From: Gephyromycinifex aptenodytis
GTDB taxonomy: Bacteria; Actinomycetota; Actinomycetes; Actinomycetales; Dermatophilaceae
NCBI RefSeq assembly: GCF_012277275.1
Contig: NZ_CP051155.1
Span: 1,178,001 to 1,242,000, forward strand
Direction of reading: 5' to 3'
DNA: 64,000 nucleotides
A program made the translations under genes and the position numbers. The notes below the pieces were generated by a model that worked only from the letters and a program-made list of their open reading frames with translations, ran no database searches and was not told where the DNA came from. Of the stretch, positions 1 to 7,858 are shown in pieces; position 1 is the stretch's first letter; every line of letters begins with the position of its first letter.

Positions 1-74
1 GGTTGTTGAAAAGACAACTATCTTGCTGGGCGCGTTAACTGCCCGAGCGCGGCCTTTTTAACTACGGTCATCAG

Positions 75-779
75 GTGGACTCCTGCTTTCTTGTCCAGCA
101 AGATGACTGTTCGCCGCCGGGCGCGCTGCTGACCTGGGCCCAGGCGGCGGGCGTGAATGTCGAACTGCGTCGGCCCTACCGCTGCGATCCCCTGCCCCCG
201 ATCAGGGACGTCGAGGGCCTGGTCGTCCTCGGTGGCGCGGTGGGCCCCTATGACGACGCCAGGCACCCGTGGCTGGTCGACCTCAAACGCCTACTGACGC
301 GCGCCGTCGCCCACGAGGTGCCTGTGCTGGGCATCGCCGCCGGGGGGCATGTCCTGGCCACCGCTTTGGGGGGCACCGTGACCTTGCCCGCGGCGGCAGT
401 CCACACCGGGCTGGTCTCGTTGTGCCCTACCCCCGAGGCTCCCCCCGACCCGCTGCTACAGGCACTGGAGGAGGACACCGCCTGGGTGTCCTGGAGTCCG
501 CTGCTGCCGACCGAACTGCCCGCAGGTGCCGTTGTTCTGGCCGAGGATTGCCCCGGTTTCCCCCAGGTCGTGCGCTACGGGCCGCGCGCTTGGGGCTTCC
601 AGGGCCATCCCGAGGTCGACCCCGACATCGTCGGTCGCTGGGTCAGCCGGGGCGGTCCACCCCCTGGTAGCTACCTGGTCGGGGATCCCCTTGCGGAACT
701 CCGCCGCCGCGAAGACGTGTTGAACGCCTGGGAACCCGTCTTTGAGGCCTTTTTCTCTTTGCAGGCCCGCGCAGCCTGA
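75..779 (+). CDS. Class I glutamine amidotransferase-like protein lacking the nucleophile cysteine
   Basis: A 234-residue protein with the class I glutamine amidotransferase (GATase1) fold. It aligns along its length with the gene at 9542-10288. In the paralogue the nucleophile elbow reads GICLGHQ; here it reads GIAAGGH (residues 86-92), so the catalytic Cys is Ala88 and the following oxyanion-hole residues are also changed. The downstream His-x-Glu pair is kept (GFQGHPEVD, H178 and E180). By family knowledge it should not hydrolyse glutamine. It could bind ligand, act as a partner of the intact paralogue, or be decaying. The GTG start was chosen by comparison with the paralogue; the frame stays open to a stop at base 36 and the ribosome site is weak, so the N-terminus is uncertain. 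Confidence 0.72.
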   Translation: MDSCFLVQQDDCSPPGALLTWAQAAGVNVELRRPYRCDPLPPIRDVEGLVVLGGAVGPYDDARHPWLVDLKRLLTRAVAHEVPVLGIAAGGHVLATALGGTVTLPAAAVHTGLVSLCPTPEAPPDPLLQALEEDTAWVSWSPLLPTELPAGAVVLAEDCPGFPQVVRYGPRAWGFQGHPEVDPDIVGRWVSRGGPPPGSYLVGDPLAELRRREDVLNAWEPVFEAFFSLQARAA

Positions 780-858
780 GCCGAAATCCTCCGGCGACGA
801 ACACCAGCGCCGCCCCGAAGATGCCCGCCTCTTCGAGCAAACTACCGGTCAGAACAAT

Positions 859-1035
859 TCAGCCGAATCCGGACATCGCCCCGGAGGCGACGGCCCAGAC
901 GTCCCAGCGCCCCAGGACGTGGTCCTTCTTCTCGTGTGCTGCCCGCCAGCTCACGAGGTACTCATCCTGGTCGTGGATGCGCGCCTTTTGCGGAGCACGC
1001 GGGTGAGAGTGCAGATATGAGTCGGCCCCGGCCAC
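859..1035 (-). CDS. Possible small hypothetical protein (58 aa)
   Basis: A short reading frame with a GTG start, too short to be an obvious gene. About 83% of its codons end in G or C, as expected for a real gene here, and the product is charged with a DEYLVSWRAAHEKKDHVLGRW core. I do not recognise the family. Just beyond its stop another frame could encode a hydrophobic stretch (GIFGAALVFVAGG), so this may be the intact part of a frameshifted membrane protein. It lies downstream of the glutaryl-CoA dehydrogenase gene on the same strand. No clear ribosome site is seen. Apart from this candidate I see nothing in 780-1067. Confidence 0.3.
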   Translation of the reverse strand: MAGADSYLHSHPRAPQKARIHDQDEYLVSWRAAHEKKDHVLGRWDVWAVASGAMSGFG

Positions 1036-1067
1036 AGCTACGCGACCAGGGCCGGACGGCGGGCAGA

Positions 1068-2276
1068 TCAGCGGAAGGCTGCCTGGCCGGTGATCGCCTG
1101 CCCGATCATCAGCGTGTGCATCTCGGGTGTGCCTTCGTAGGTGAGCACAGACTCGAGGTTGTTCGCATGCCGCATGATGGGGAACTCGTAGGAGATGCCG
1201 TTGCCGCCGAGGATGGTGCGGGCTGTGCGGCAGATCTCGATCGCCTTGTTGACGTTGTTGAGCTTACCGATGCTGACCTGCTCGGGCCGCAGACCGACAG
1301 CGTCTTTCCGCCGTCCCAAGTGCACCGCCAGCAGCGTGCCGAGGGTGATCTCGACGGCCATGTCGGCCAGCTTGGCCTGGGTGAGCTGGAAGCCGCTGAT
1401 AGGTCGACCGAACTGCTGACGTTGCCCGGAGTACTCCAGAGCACTCTGGTAGGCGCTGCGGGCAGCACCCATCGCCCCCCACAAGATCCCGTAACGGGCT
1501 TCGTTCAGGCACGACAGTGGGCCCTTGAGCCCGCGCACCTCGGGGAAGACCGCATCTGCTGGCAGACGCACGTTGTCCAACACGATCTCGCCCGTGATCG
1601 AGGCACGCAGCGACGCCTTGTGCTTGATCTCAGGGGCGGAGAAACCGGGGGTGTTCGTGGGGACGCAGAAGCCGCGGATACCGCTGCCATCGTTGGCTTC
1701 CCCGGTCTGGGCCCACACCACCGCAACATCGGCCACCGGTGAGTTCGTGATCCACATTTTGCGACCGTTCAGAATCCAGTCGTCTCCGTCCTTCTTGGCG
1801 CGGGTGCGCATGCTGCCCGGGTCGCTGCCGTGGTCGGGTTCGGTCAGGCCGAAGCAGCCGATCGCATCCCCGGCGGCCATCTGCGGCAACCACTGCTGCT
1901 TCTGTTCCTCGGAGCCCCAGCGCCAGATGCCGAACATCGCCAGCGAACCTTGCACGCTGACCAAGGAGCGGATCCCGGAGTCGCTGGCTTCGAGTTCGAG
2001 GCAGGCCAGTCCGTAGTCGACGGCGCTCATCCCGGCGCAGCCGTAGCCCTCGAGGTGCATCCCGAGCAGCCCCACGTCGCCGAAGCTCTTGGCGAGCTCA
2101 CGCACATTGGGCAGCTCCCCTTGCTCGAACCACTGCGCGATGTGCGGGTCGACCTGGTCGGCGCACACCTGGCGCACCGCCGAGCGGATCGCCTTCTCCT
2201 CAGGGCTGAGGATGTCGTCGATGTCGGCCAGATCCAGCGGGTTGCGGTTCTTGGGTGCCTGCTTGTGGCTCATCAT
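1068..2276 (-). CDS. gcdH: Glutaryl-CoA dehydrogenase
   Basis: An acyl-CoA dehydrogenase of 402 residues, usual length for the family. It oxidises and decarboxylates glutaryl-CoA to crotonyl-CoA using FAD. Features favouring the glutaryl type over a general acyl-CoA dehydrogenase are the GYGCAGMS and DSGIRSLVSVQGSL segments, which match the substrate-carboxylate-binding region of known GCDH proteins, the FAD segment CFGLTEPDHGSDP, WITNSP, and the C-terminal YEGTPEMHTLMIGQAITG carrying the catalytic Glu (E381). Its first ATG overlaps the stop of the CoA-transferase gene (AATGATG; a second ATG follows immediately), so the two are translationally coupled. It is the last gene of a gabT-led operon, which supports a role in lysine/5-aminovalerate catabolism. 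Confidence 0.9.
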   Translation of the reverse strand: MMSHKQAPKNRNPLDLADIDDILSPEEKAIRSAVRQVCADQVDPHIAQWFEQGELPNVRELAKSFGDVGLLGMHLEGYGCAGMSAVDYGLACLELEASDSGIRSLVSVQGSLAMFGIWRWGSEEQKQQWLPQMAAGDAIGCFGLTEPDHGSDPGSMRTRAKKDGDDWILNGRKMWITNSPVADVAVVWAQTGEANDGSGIRGFCVPTNTPGFSAPEIKHKASLRASITGEIVLDNVRLPADAVFPEVRGLKGPLSCLNEARYGILWGAMGAARSAYQSALEYSGQRQQFGRPISGFQLTQAKLADMAVEITLGTLLAVHLGRRKDAVGLRPEQVSIGKLNNVNKAIEICRTARTILGGNGISYEFPIMRHANNLESVLTYEGTPEMHTLMIGQAITGQAAFR

Positions 2277-3466
2277 TCACCTTCGTCGGTCGGGGGCGTT
2301 ACGGGCGGGGTGAGGCGGGGTGGCGCAGCGTCGGCGGGCCCGGCGAGCCAGGCGCGCAACGCCGCGGAGTGCTCCCCCAGCCGCGGGGGTGGGCTCGGTT
2401 CGACCAGAACGCCGTCGCTGTACCGGACGGGGTGGCGGACCTGGGGCGAGGCGCCGGGCAGGTCGTAGGTCGGGGCCAGGCCGAGTTCTTCGGCCAGCGC
2501 GAAAGCCTCGGGGAGGGAATTGACCGCACCGGCAGGCACCCCGACCGCGCTGAGTTCGCGCTGCCAGGTGGCCACATCCTTGGTTGCCAGACGTTCCTCC
2601 AGAGCCAGGATCAGCCGGGGCCGGTTTTGCACCCGGGCTACGTTGGTGGCGAACTCAGCCTCCTGTGCCAGTCCGGGAATGCCCAGGGCCGCAGCGAGCT
2701 TGGCGAACTGCCCGTCGTTGCCGCAGGCCACGGCGATGATGCCGTCGCGGGCGCGCAGCGTCTCGTAGGGCGCGATCGAGGGATGCTGATTGCCCATGGC
2801 TCGGGGCACCGAGCCCGCCCCCAGATAGCCGGAGGCTTGGTTGACCATCGCGCCGAGCAGGCTGCTGAGCAGGTTCACCTCAACGTGGGCGCCGTGCCCG
2901 CTGTGATCCCGGGCTGCCAGCGCCGCCAGCGTGCCGATGGTGGCGTCCTTGCCGGTGAGGACATCGACCAAGGCCACCCCGACTTTGGTGGGTTCCCCGG
3001 CCGGTGCCCCCGTCACGCTCATCAACCCGCCCAATGCCTGCACCACGAAGTCGTAACCGGGCAGGTCAGCGCCAGCCCCGGCACCGAAGCCGGAGATCGA
3101 GGTGTAGACCACCTGAGGATTTCGCTCCCGAACCGATTCGTAGTCGAGCCTGAATCGGGCCAAGGCCCCCGGGCGGAAGTTCTCGAAGAAGACGTCGGCT
3201 CGCTGGGCGAGTTCTTGGGCCAGGACGAGGTCCGCCGCATCGGACAAATCCAGGGTCAGGCTCTGTTTGGAGCGGTTGGCGCTCTCGAAATAGGTTGCCC
3301 CGTGCGGGGACCAGGGCGGGCCCCAGGCGCGGGTGTCATCGCCGGCGCCGGGCCGTTCCACCTTGATGACGGTGGCGCCCAGGTCTGCCAGGGTCATCGT
3401 GGCCAGCGGACCGGCCAACACTCGACTGAAATCCGCGATGAGCACACCATCCAGCGGGCCGCTCAT
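2273..3466 (-). CDS. Class III (CaiB/BaiF family) CoA-transferase, probably glutarate CoA-transferase
   Basis: A 397-residue family III CoA-transferase. The N-terminus (VLIADFSRVLAGPLATM, then LGATVIKVERPG) is diagnostic, and the catalytic aspartate is expected in the VGVALVDVLTG segment (D168), close to Asp169 of formyl-CoA transferase. The family moves CoA between carboxylic acids through an aspartyl-CoA intermediate. The position directly ahead of and overlapping glutaryl-CoA dehydrogenase suggests the substrate is glutarate, as in SugCT/C7orf10-type enzymes; that specificity is inference from context. Its start ATG overlaps the TGA of the preceding 51-codon frame. Confidence 0.85.
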   Translation of the reverse strand: MSGPLDGVLIADFSRVLAGPLATMTLADLGATVIKVERPGAGDDTRAWGPPWSPHGATYFESANRSKQSLTLDLSDAADLVLAQELAQRADVFFENFRPGALARFRLDYESVRERNPQVVYTSISGFGAGAGADLPGYDFVVQALGGLMSVTGAPAGEPTKVGVALVDVLTGKDATIGTLAALAARDHSGHGAHVEVNLLSSLLGAMVNQASGYLGAGSVPRAMGNQHPSIAPYETLRARDGIIAVACGNDGQFAKLAAALGIPGLAQEAEFATNVARVQNRPRLILALEERLATKDVATWQRELSAVGVPAGAVNSLPEAFALAEELGLAPTYDLPGASPQVRHPVRYSDGVLVEPSPPPRLGEHSAALRAWLAGPADAAPPRLTPPVTPPTDEGE

Positions 3467-3618
3467 CTGTCGACCTCCGGTTCGGCGGGCGCGCCCGCCG
3501 TTGCCGCCGCGGCGCGGGCTGCTGTTGCCAGCAGCCCGCGCAATTGCGCGTCGTCGGTGTGTTCGATGCTTTCGACGGCGCAGCCGGTTCGCGGCGAATA
3601 GGAGGGGTCAGCCCTCAC
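3463..3618 (-). pseudogene. Short aldehyde-dehydrogenase N-terminus-like frame, probable gabD remnant
   Basis: A 51-codon frame filling the gap between gabT and the CoA-transferase. It starts with GTG overlapping the gabT stop (GTGA) and ends with TGA overlapping the next ATG (ATGA), so it is coupled on both sides. The product begins with SPRTGCAVESIEHTDDAQ followed by an Ala-rich helix-like stretch. This looks like the first 40-50 residues of a succinate/glutarate semialdehyde dehydrogenase, where a xPxTG turn is followed by a repeated-alanine helix; the rest of the roughly 450-residue enzyme is absent. gabD is the usual partner of gabT. I read it as an internally deleted gabD whose junctions stayed in frame; a genuine small protein is the alternative. 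Confidence 0.5.
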
Positions 3619-5012
3619 GAGACCCCCTGGATGGCTTCGGCGATGACCCGGAGCCCGTCGATCAGCAGTTCGTCCTCGATGACCAGCGGCGGCAGCAGCC
3701 GCAGCACATTGCTGTGAGTGCCGCAGGTGAGGACCACCACCCCCTGCGCGTGGCAGGCGCTGGCGATCTCCTTGGTGGTCGGCGCGTCTGGCTCGTTGGT
3801 GCCGGGGTGGCAGATTTCCAGCGCCATCATGGCCCCACGCCCGCGAACCTCGGCGACCACACCCTGCTGGGATACCAGCGGCTGGAGTTCTTGCCGGATG
3901 ATCTCTTCGATGCGCCGTGCCCGCGCGAGCAGCGTGTCGTCCTTCTCCAGCTCGTCCAGTACGGCCAGCGCGGCGGCGCAGGCCAGCGGGTTTCCGGCGT
4001 AGGTGCCGCCCAGTCCGCCGGCGCCGACGACTTCCATGATGTCGGCGCGGCCGGTGACCGCGGACAGCGGCATGCCGCCGGCGAGCGCCTTAGCGGTGCA
4101 GACGAGGTCGGGGATCACGCCTTCGTGTTCGATGGCGAGCATTTTGCCGGTGCGGCCCATCCCGGCCTGGACCTCATCGGCGACCATGACGATGCCGTAT
4201 TTCTTGGTGATCTCTCGGACCCCGGCCATGAAGCCGTCAGCGGGCACGATGAAACCGCCTTCGCCCTGGATCGGTTCGAGTACGGCGGCTGCGACCTTGT
4301 CGGGGCCGATGCGCTGGATGAGCGCTTCGAAGGCAGCCAGAGCTTCGGAGGCCGCGTTCTCAGCCCCGGTGCGCCAGTGTAGCGGGTAGGCGTAGGGCGC
4401 ACGGTGAATGTGCTCGGGGAAGGGAGCGAATCCGGTCTTGTAGGGCGCTTCCTTGGCGGTCATGCCAAGGGTGAACAGGGTCCGCCCGTGGTAGGCGTGG
4501 TCGAAGACGATGACTTCGCTGCGCCCGGTGAAAGAGCGCGCGATCTTGACGGCGTTCTCGATCGCTTCGGCGCCGGTGGTGAACAAGGCGGTGCGCTTCT
4601 CGTGCTCACCCGGGGCGATCGCGTTGAGCCGCTCACAGACTTTGGGGAACAGTTCGTACTCGGTGACCATGAAGCAGGTGTGGGTGAACTTGTCGGCCTG
4701 CGCTTTGATGGCCGCGACCACCGCCGGGTGGTTGGCCCCCACCGAGGTCACCGCGATACCGCTGGCCATGTCGATGAGCTGGTTGCCGTCCACGTCGCGC
4801 AGGATGCCGCCGTCGGCAGCCTCCATGAAGACCGGAAGAGTGATGCCGAAACCGTTGGGCACGTTCGCTTTGCGGTGTTCGTGCAGTTCCCGGGAGCGGG
4901 GCCCGGGGATTTCGGTGTTGACGACGCGCTTTTGTTCCAGAGTCGTCGAAGAGGCCTCGGCCGGAGCCTGAGCTTCGGGTGCTTCTGTGGTCGGGCCGGG
5001 CTGCTGCTTCAT
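3615..5012 (-). CDS. gabT: 4-aminobutyrate / 5-aminovalerate aminotransferase
   Basis: A class III PLP aminotransferase of 465 residues from the ATG at 5012, which has an AAAAGGAG ribosome site; the frame is open upstream but an earlier start is not needed. The reaction moves the omega-amino group of GABA or 5-aminovalerate to 2-oxoglutarate, giving succinate or glutarate semialdehyde. Seen are the PLP-phosphate segment TTGAEAIENAVKIAR (145-159), the DHAYHGRT motif (171-178), VADEVQAG with the cofactor Asp (D279) and the Schiff-base lysine in CTAKALAGGMPLSAV (K308). It leads an operon with a gabD remnant, a CoA-transferase and glutaryl-CoA dehydrogenase, and is divergent from a PucR regulator, so control by that regulator is likely. 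The N-terminal 30 residues are Pro/Ala-rich and probably disordered. Confidence 0.92.
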   Translation of the reverse strand: MKQQPGPTTEAPEAQAPAEASSTTLEQKRVVNTEIPGPRSRELHEHRKANVPNGFGITLPVFMEAADGGILRDVDGNQLIDMASGIAVTSVGANHPAVVAAIKAQADKFTHTCFMVTEYELFPKVCERLNAIAPGEHEKRTALFTTGAEAIENAVKIARSFTGRSEVIVFDHAYHGRTLFTLGMTAKEAPYKTGFAPFPEHIHRAPYAYPLHWRTGAENAASEALAAFEALIQRIGPDKVAAAVLEPIQGEGGFIVPADGFMAGVREITKKYGIVMVADEVQAGMGRTGKMLAIEHEGVIPDLVCTAKALAGGMPLSAVTGRADIMEVVGAGGLGGTYAGNPLACAAALAVLDELEKDDTLLARARRIEEIIRQELQPLVSQQGVVAEVRGRGAMMALEICHPGTNEPDAPTTKEIASACHAQGVVVLTCGTHSNVLRLLPPLVIEDELLIDGLRVIAEAIQGVS

Positions 5013-5123
5013 GCTGGGCTCCTTTTGCGAGCGGTCTGTGTCACGGGAAAACCCGCGCGCCGTTAAGCCTTCGGGGTACGGCGTGAGCGAAACGCTAACG
5101 AGCGGCGCAGACCGGTGCATCGG

Positions 5124-5169
5124 CGAAAGTGACAACTTTCTTCAACTTTTGTACAGAGTGCACTTTTCG
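5124..5169. promoter_or_regulatory. Candidate operator in the gabT / pucR divergent promoter region
   Basis: A cluster of related half-sites lies between the two divergent starts. A perfect inverted repeat GAAAGT-gaca-ACTTTC occupies 5125-5140. Two more copies of ACTTTT follow at 5145-5150 and 5162-5167, the last continuing as ACTTTTCG, the mirror of CGAAAGT at 5124-5130. This A/T-rich patch stands out in GC-rich DNA. Binding by the neighbouring PucR protein is inference. Confidence 0.5.
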
Positions 5170-5195
5170 GTGCGGTCACGGCGCATGCTGGGACG

Positions 5196-6608
5196 ATGCC
5201 AACATTGAAGGCGCTGGTGACCGCGCTGCCAGGCGACCTGCGCCCGCTCAACGATTGGGACGCTGAGGGACCGCTGAGCGGCGTGCACATCAGCGAATTG
5301 GTCGACCCCACCCCTTTTCTGCAGGGCGGTGAGCTGTTGCTGACCACGGGGATGAACATCACCGGCCAACTGGCGCAGGTGGAGGCCTACGTGGCCGGCC
5401 TGATCGCGCGCGAGGTGGCGGCGCTGGGCTTCGGGCTCGGACCGGCGCACGCCAGCGTGCCCCCATCGTTGGTGCGGGCCTGCAACCGAGCTCGGCTGCC
5501 ACTGTTCGCGGTGCCGTTGGCGACGCCGTTCATAAAGATCTCACGCGAGTTCTGGGGCCAGCTCGCCAAAGAGGACGCCCAGCACCTCAACGCCGCGCTC
5601 GGTGCGCAACGCAACCTCGTCCGCGCCGCCAAAGGGCCCGCCCCGGCTTCTGCAGTCACCCGGGTGCTTGCCGAGGCTGTCAGCGGCTGGGCCGCTCACT
5701 TATCGCTGCACGGCGAGGTGGAGGTGGCCTGGCCCCGGTCGGCGGCAGCCCAGGCCGCGCAGGCCGCGACGGAGGTGAGTCGGCTGCAGGTGGCCGGGCC
5801 GAACTCCGCCGCAACCTTCCCGCTGGGCGAGGACGACGTTGTCATGTACCCGGTCGCGCGGCGGGGGCGGTTGCGCGGCTATGTCGTCATCGCCTGCCCC
5901 CGCCCGATACCGGCCCAGATGAGGTCGCTGGCGTTGTCCGCAGCGGCCTTGCTGGAGCTGGGGGTGGAGGAGGACCAGCACGAGCAGCGTCGCCTCACCG
6001 AGCAGCGCAACCTGTTGTGGCTGCTGTTGCGCGGCCACACTGAGGCGGCCGCAATGCTGGCCGCAGACACCGGGCAGGCCATCCCGGCGACGGTGCGTCT
6101 GGCGGCGATCGACCCGGCAGGTGCTGACATCCTCCACGAGGTACCGGCGGCCGCAATCAAGCTGCCCGGCGGCCAGGTAGTGGCGATCTGGGCCGATGAG
6201 GAGGACCTGCGCGACTCCCTGGTGGTGGCGTTGGAAGCCGTGGCCCCGGCAGCCCGCTCGGTCTACAGCGCAGCGTTGTCCCCCGGCGCCGTGCGGGATG
6301 CGGTACCGGCACTGCTGCGCGCCCTCAAACGCACCGACGGACGCCAGGAACCACCCGAGGACGAGCAGCTTCCGAGCACCGCGCTGGAGGCGATTGCGGC
6401 CTACGAGCGCGCCGATCTGGTGGCCGCCGTGGCCGCCTTCCTTCGGGCCCGCGGCCGGCTCGATCCGGCCGCGAGCGAACTCGGGCTGCACCGCAACACC
6501 GTGCGGCACCGGGTGGCGCTGGCGGGCCAGGTCAGCGGCGTGGACCTGAACGACCCGGACACCGCGGCGCGGCTATGGCTGCTGCTGCGGGCGCGCGGCC
6601 TGGCCTGA
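5196..6608 (+). CDS. PucR-family transcriptional regulator
   Basis: A 470-residue protein. The N-terminal PucR domain starts LKALVTALPGDLRPLNDW and contains SELVDPTPFLQGGELLLTTGM (about residues 30-50). The C-terminal PucR helix-turn-helix reads LDPAASELGLHRNTVRHRV near residue 430. The middle holds a GGDEF-like, non-catalytic region. In Corynebacterium a PucR-type activator (GabR) controls gabTDP, and this gene is divergent from gabT with a 183-base spacer holding inverted repeats, so local control of the aminovalerate/GABA operon is the natural reading. The effector is unknown; an omega-amino acid is a guess. Confidence 0.88.
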   Translation: MPTLKALVTALPGDLRPLNDWDAEGPLSGVHISELVDPTPFLQGGELLLTTGMNITGQLAQVEAYVAGLIAREVAALGFGLGPAHASVPPSLVRACNRARLPLFAVPLATPFIKISREFWGQLAKEDAQHLNAALGAQRNLVRAAKGPAPASAVTRVLAEAVSGWAAHLSLHGEVEVAWPRSAAAQAAQAATEVSRLQVAGPNSAATFPLGEDDVVMYPVARRGRLRGYVVIACPRPIPAQMRSLALSAAALLELGVEEDQHEQRRLTEQRNLLWLLLRGHTEAAAMLAADTGQAIPATVRLAAIDPAGADILHEVPAAAIKLPGGQVVAIWADEEDLRDSLVVALEAVAPAARSVYSAALSPGAVRDAVPALLRALKRTDGRQEPPEDEQLPSTALEAIAAYERADLVAAVAAFLRARGRLDPAASELGLHRNTVRHRVALAGQVSGVDLNDPDTAARLWLLLRARGLA

Positions 6609-6671
6609 ATCGGGTGCGGTCGGCGCGCCGCCCCGATCCGGCTCCTCCGGCCCCGGCGTTCGCTCCGTACC

Positions 6672-7196
6672 GTGCGTCCCACGGCGGTGTGCGGGATCCC
6701 GCGCATTTTCCAGAAGGTGCGTGCCGGCGTGATCACCGCGGTGCCCCGCACCGGGGCGCGAGGGGCCGCTCGCGAGGCGGAACTCGGCGAGGTTCGCGAC
6801 GGTGGCCCCGCACCGGGGCGCGAGGGGCGCTCTCTGCTGCCGGGCACCGCCGCCAAGTTCGCGCTGGCGGACCGCCTGGTGCTGCGCCGCGTGCGTGAGC
6901 TGCTCGGCGGTCGCATCCGCTTCCTCATCTGCGGGTCGGCCAAGCTCAGCCCTCAGGTGCAGGAGTGGTTCGCGGCGGCCGGACTGACCCTCACTGAGGG
7001 ATACGGCTTGACCGAATCCACCGCGGTCACCTTCTACAACCTGCACAGCGAACCCCGGTTCGGCACGGTCGGGCGGATCGTGCCCAGCAGCCAGGTGCGC
7101 ATCGCCGACGACGGGGAGATCCTGCTCCCTCTACGACGTCCAGGAGTGAAGCGGTCCGCGCCGGTCAACGCCGAGTCCACAACCGGCTTAGGCTGA
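6672..7196 (+). pseudogene. Fragment of a long-chain acyl-CoA synthetase (FadD15-like)
   Basis: Only the middle of an AMP-forming acyl-CoA synthetase is recognisable: RPTAVCGIPRIFQKV, then GGRIRFLICGSAKLSP, then the A5-type motif EGYGLTESTAVTFYN and FGTVGRIVPSSQVRIADDGEILL. The N-terminal ATP-binding P-loop (YTSGTTGxPKG) is missing upstream, where the PucR gene ends at 6608. The expected C-terminal adenylation residues are lost: after GEILL the frame diverges and stops, the original probably having continued RGPGV. Truncated at both ends, it cannot be an active ligase. A 24-base direct repeat lies inside it. It sits just ahead of the hemerythrin gene. Confidence 0.8.
6743..6828. repeat. 24-base direct repeat inside the acyl-CoA synthetase fragment
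   Basis: Two identical 24-base copies lie at 6743-6766 and 6805-6828, 62 bases apart, both beginning GCCCCGCACCGGGGCGCG. Each contains a small inverted repeat (CCCCG..CGGGG). They fall in the poorly conserved linker of the degraded gene and may be a duplication scar. Confidence 0.7.
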
Positions 7197-7200
7197 CTAC

Positions 7201-7761
7201 ATGGCTGACTTCCCGATCCCCCGCCCGACCTCAGGTGACATCGTCGATGTCATCATCGACGACCACCGCACGTTGGAGTCCCTGCTGCGTGACCTGCGCA
7301 ATTCCTCGCTGGACCGCGACGCGGCCCGCAAAGCGTTCGCCGCTCTGCTCATCGCGCACGGTGAGGCCGAGGAGGAAGCGGTCTACCCCAAATTCAAGCG
7401 TGGCACCGACCAGATCGGCGAACACGAGGCCGAGCACGGCACCGAAGAACACGCCGAAGGAAACCAGGCGCTCCTGGAGCTTCTGGAAGCCAAGGGCACC
7501 GACACTCAAAAGTACGACGACGCAGCGGAGAAGCTCAGCGCCTACGTTTACCACCACCTCGTCGAGGAAGAGCTGACGATCCTGAACCCGGCTCGCGAAG
7601 AGCTGCCGGAGAAGGCCCGGATGGAGATCGGTGCTGCTTTCCTTGCCGCCCGCTCGCGGCACCTGGACGCTGACTGCGGACGCATCGAGAACGTGCGCAC
7701 CGTCGTCAACCGTGCCCAGAAAGACGGCCTCATCAGCGAGGAGCTGCCCGAGAAGCCGTGA
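7201..7761 (+). CDS. Hemerythrin HHE-domain protein
   Basis: A 186-residue four-helix hemerythrin-like protein. The expected diiron ligands are seen: H22 in DDHRTL, H53 in AHGEAEEE (with E57), a His cluster around 75-84 (HEAEHGTEEH), and H118/H119 with E123 in YHHLVEEE. Members bind O2, NO or act in iron or redox sensing. It follows the acyl-CoA synthetase fragment directly and is followed by a strong hairpin terminator, so it may be transcribed alone. The C-terminal 50 residues extend beyond the HHE bundle. Function in this organism is not shown by context. Confidence 0.85.
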   Translation: MADFPIPRPTSGDIVDVIIDDHRTLESLLRDLRNSSLDRDAARKAFAALLIAHGEAEEEAVYPKFKRGTDQIGEHEAEHGTEEHAEGNQALLELLEAKGTDTQKYDDAAEKLSAYVYHHLVEEELTILNPAREELPEKARMEIGAAFLAARSRHLDADCGRIENVRTVVNRAQKDGLISEELPEKP

Positions 7762-7777
7762 CGCATTGCCTGACCTG

Positions 7778-7819
7778 CCGACGGCCGGCCCCGAACTTTT
7801 TTCGGGGGCCGGCCGTCGG
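7778..7819. terminator. Strong hairpin after the hemerythrin gene
   Basis: Arms CCGACGGCCGGCCCCGAA (7778-7795) and its complement at 7801-7819 enclose a CTTTT loop; one extra G lies in the right arm. No T-run follows. It separates the hemerythrin gene from the monooxygenase gene. Confidence 0.7.
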
Positions 7820-7858
7820 CGTAGGTGTCTAGTTCCGTTCCAGGTCTAAGGAGTGCTG

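Noticed and set aside
2255-3601. A 448-codon plus-strand frame
   Set aside because: It lies antisense to the CoA-transferase gene, has low-complexity Gly/Arg composition and no domain; it is a shadow of the high-GC minus-strand gene.
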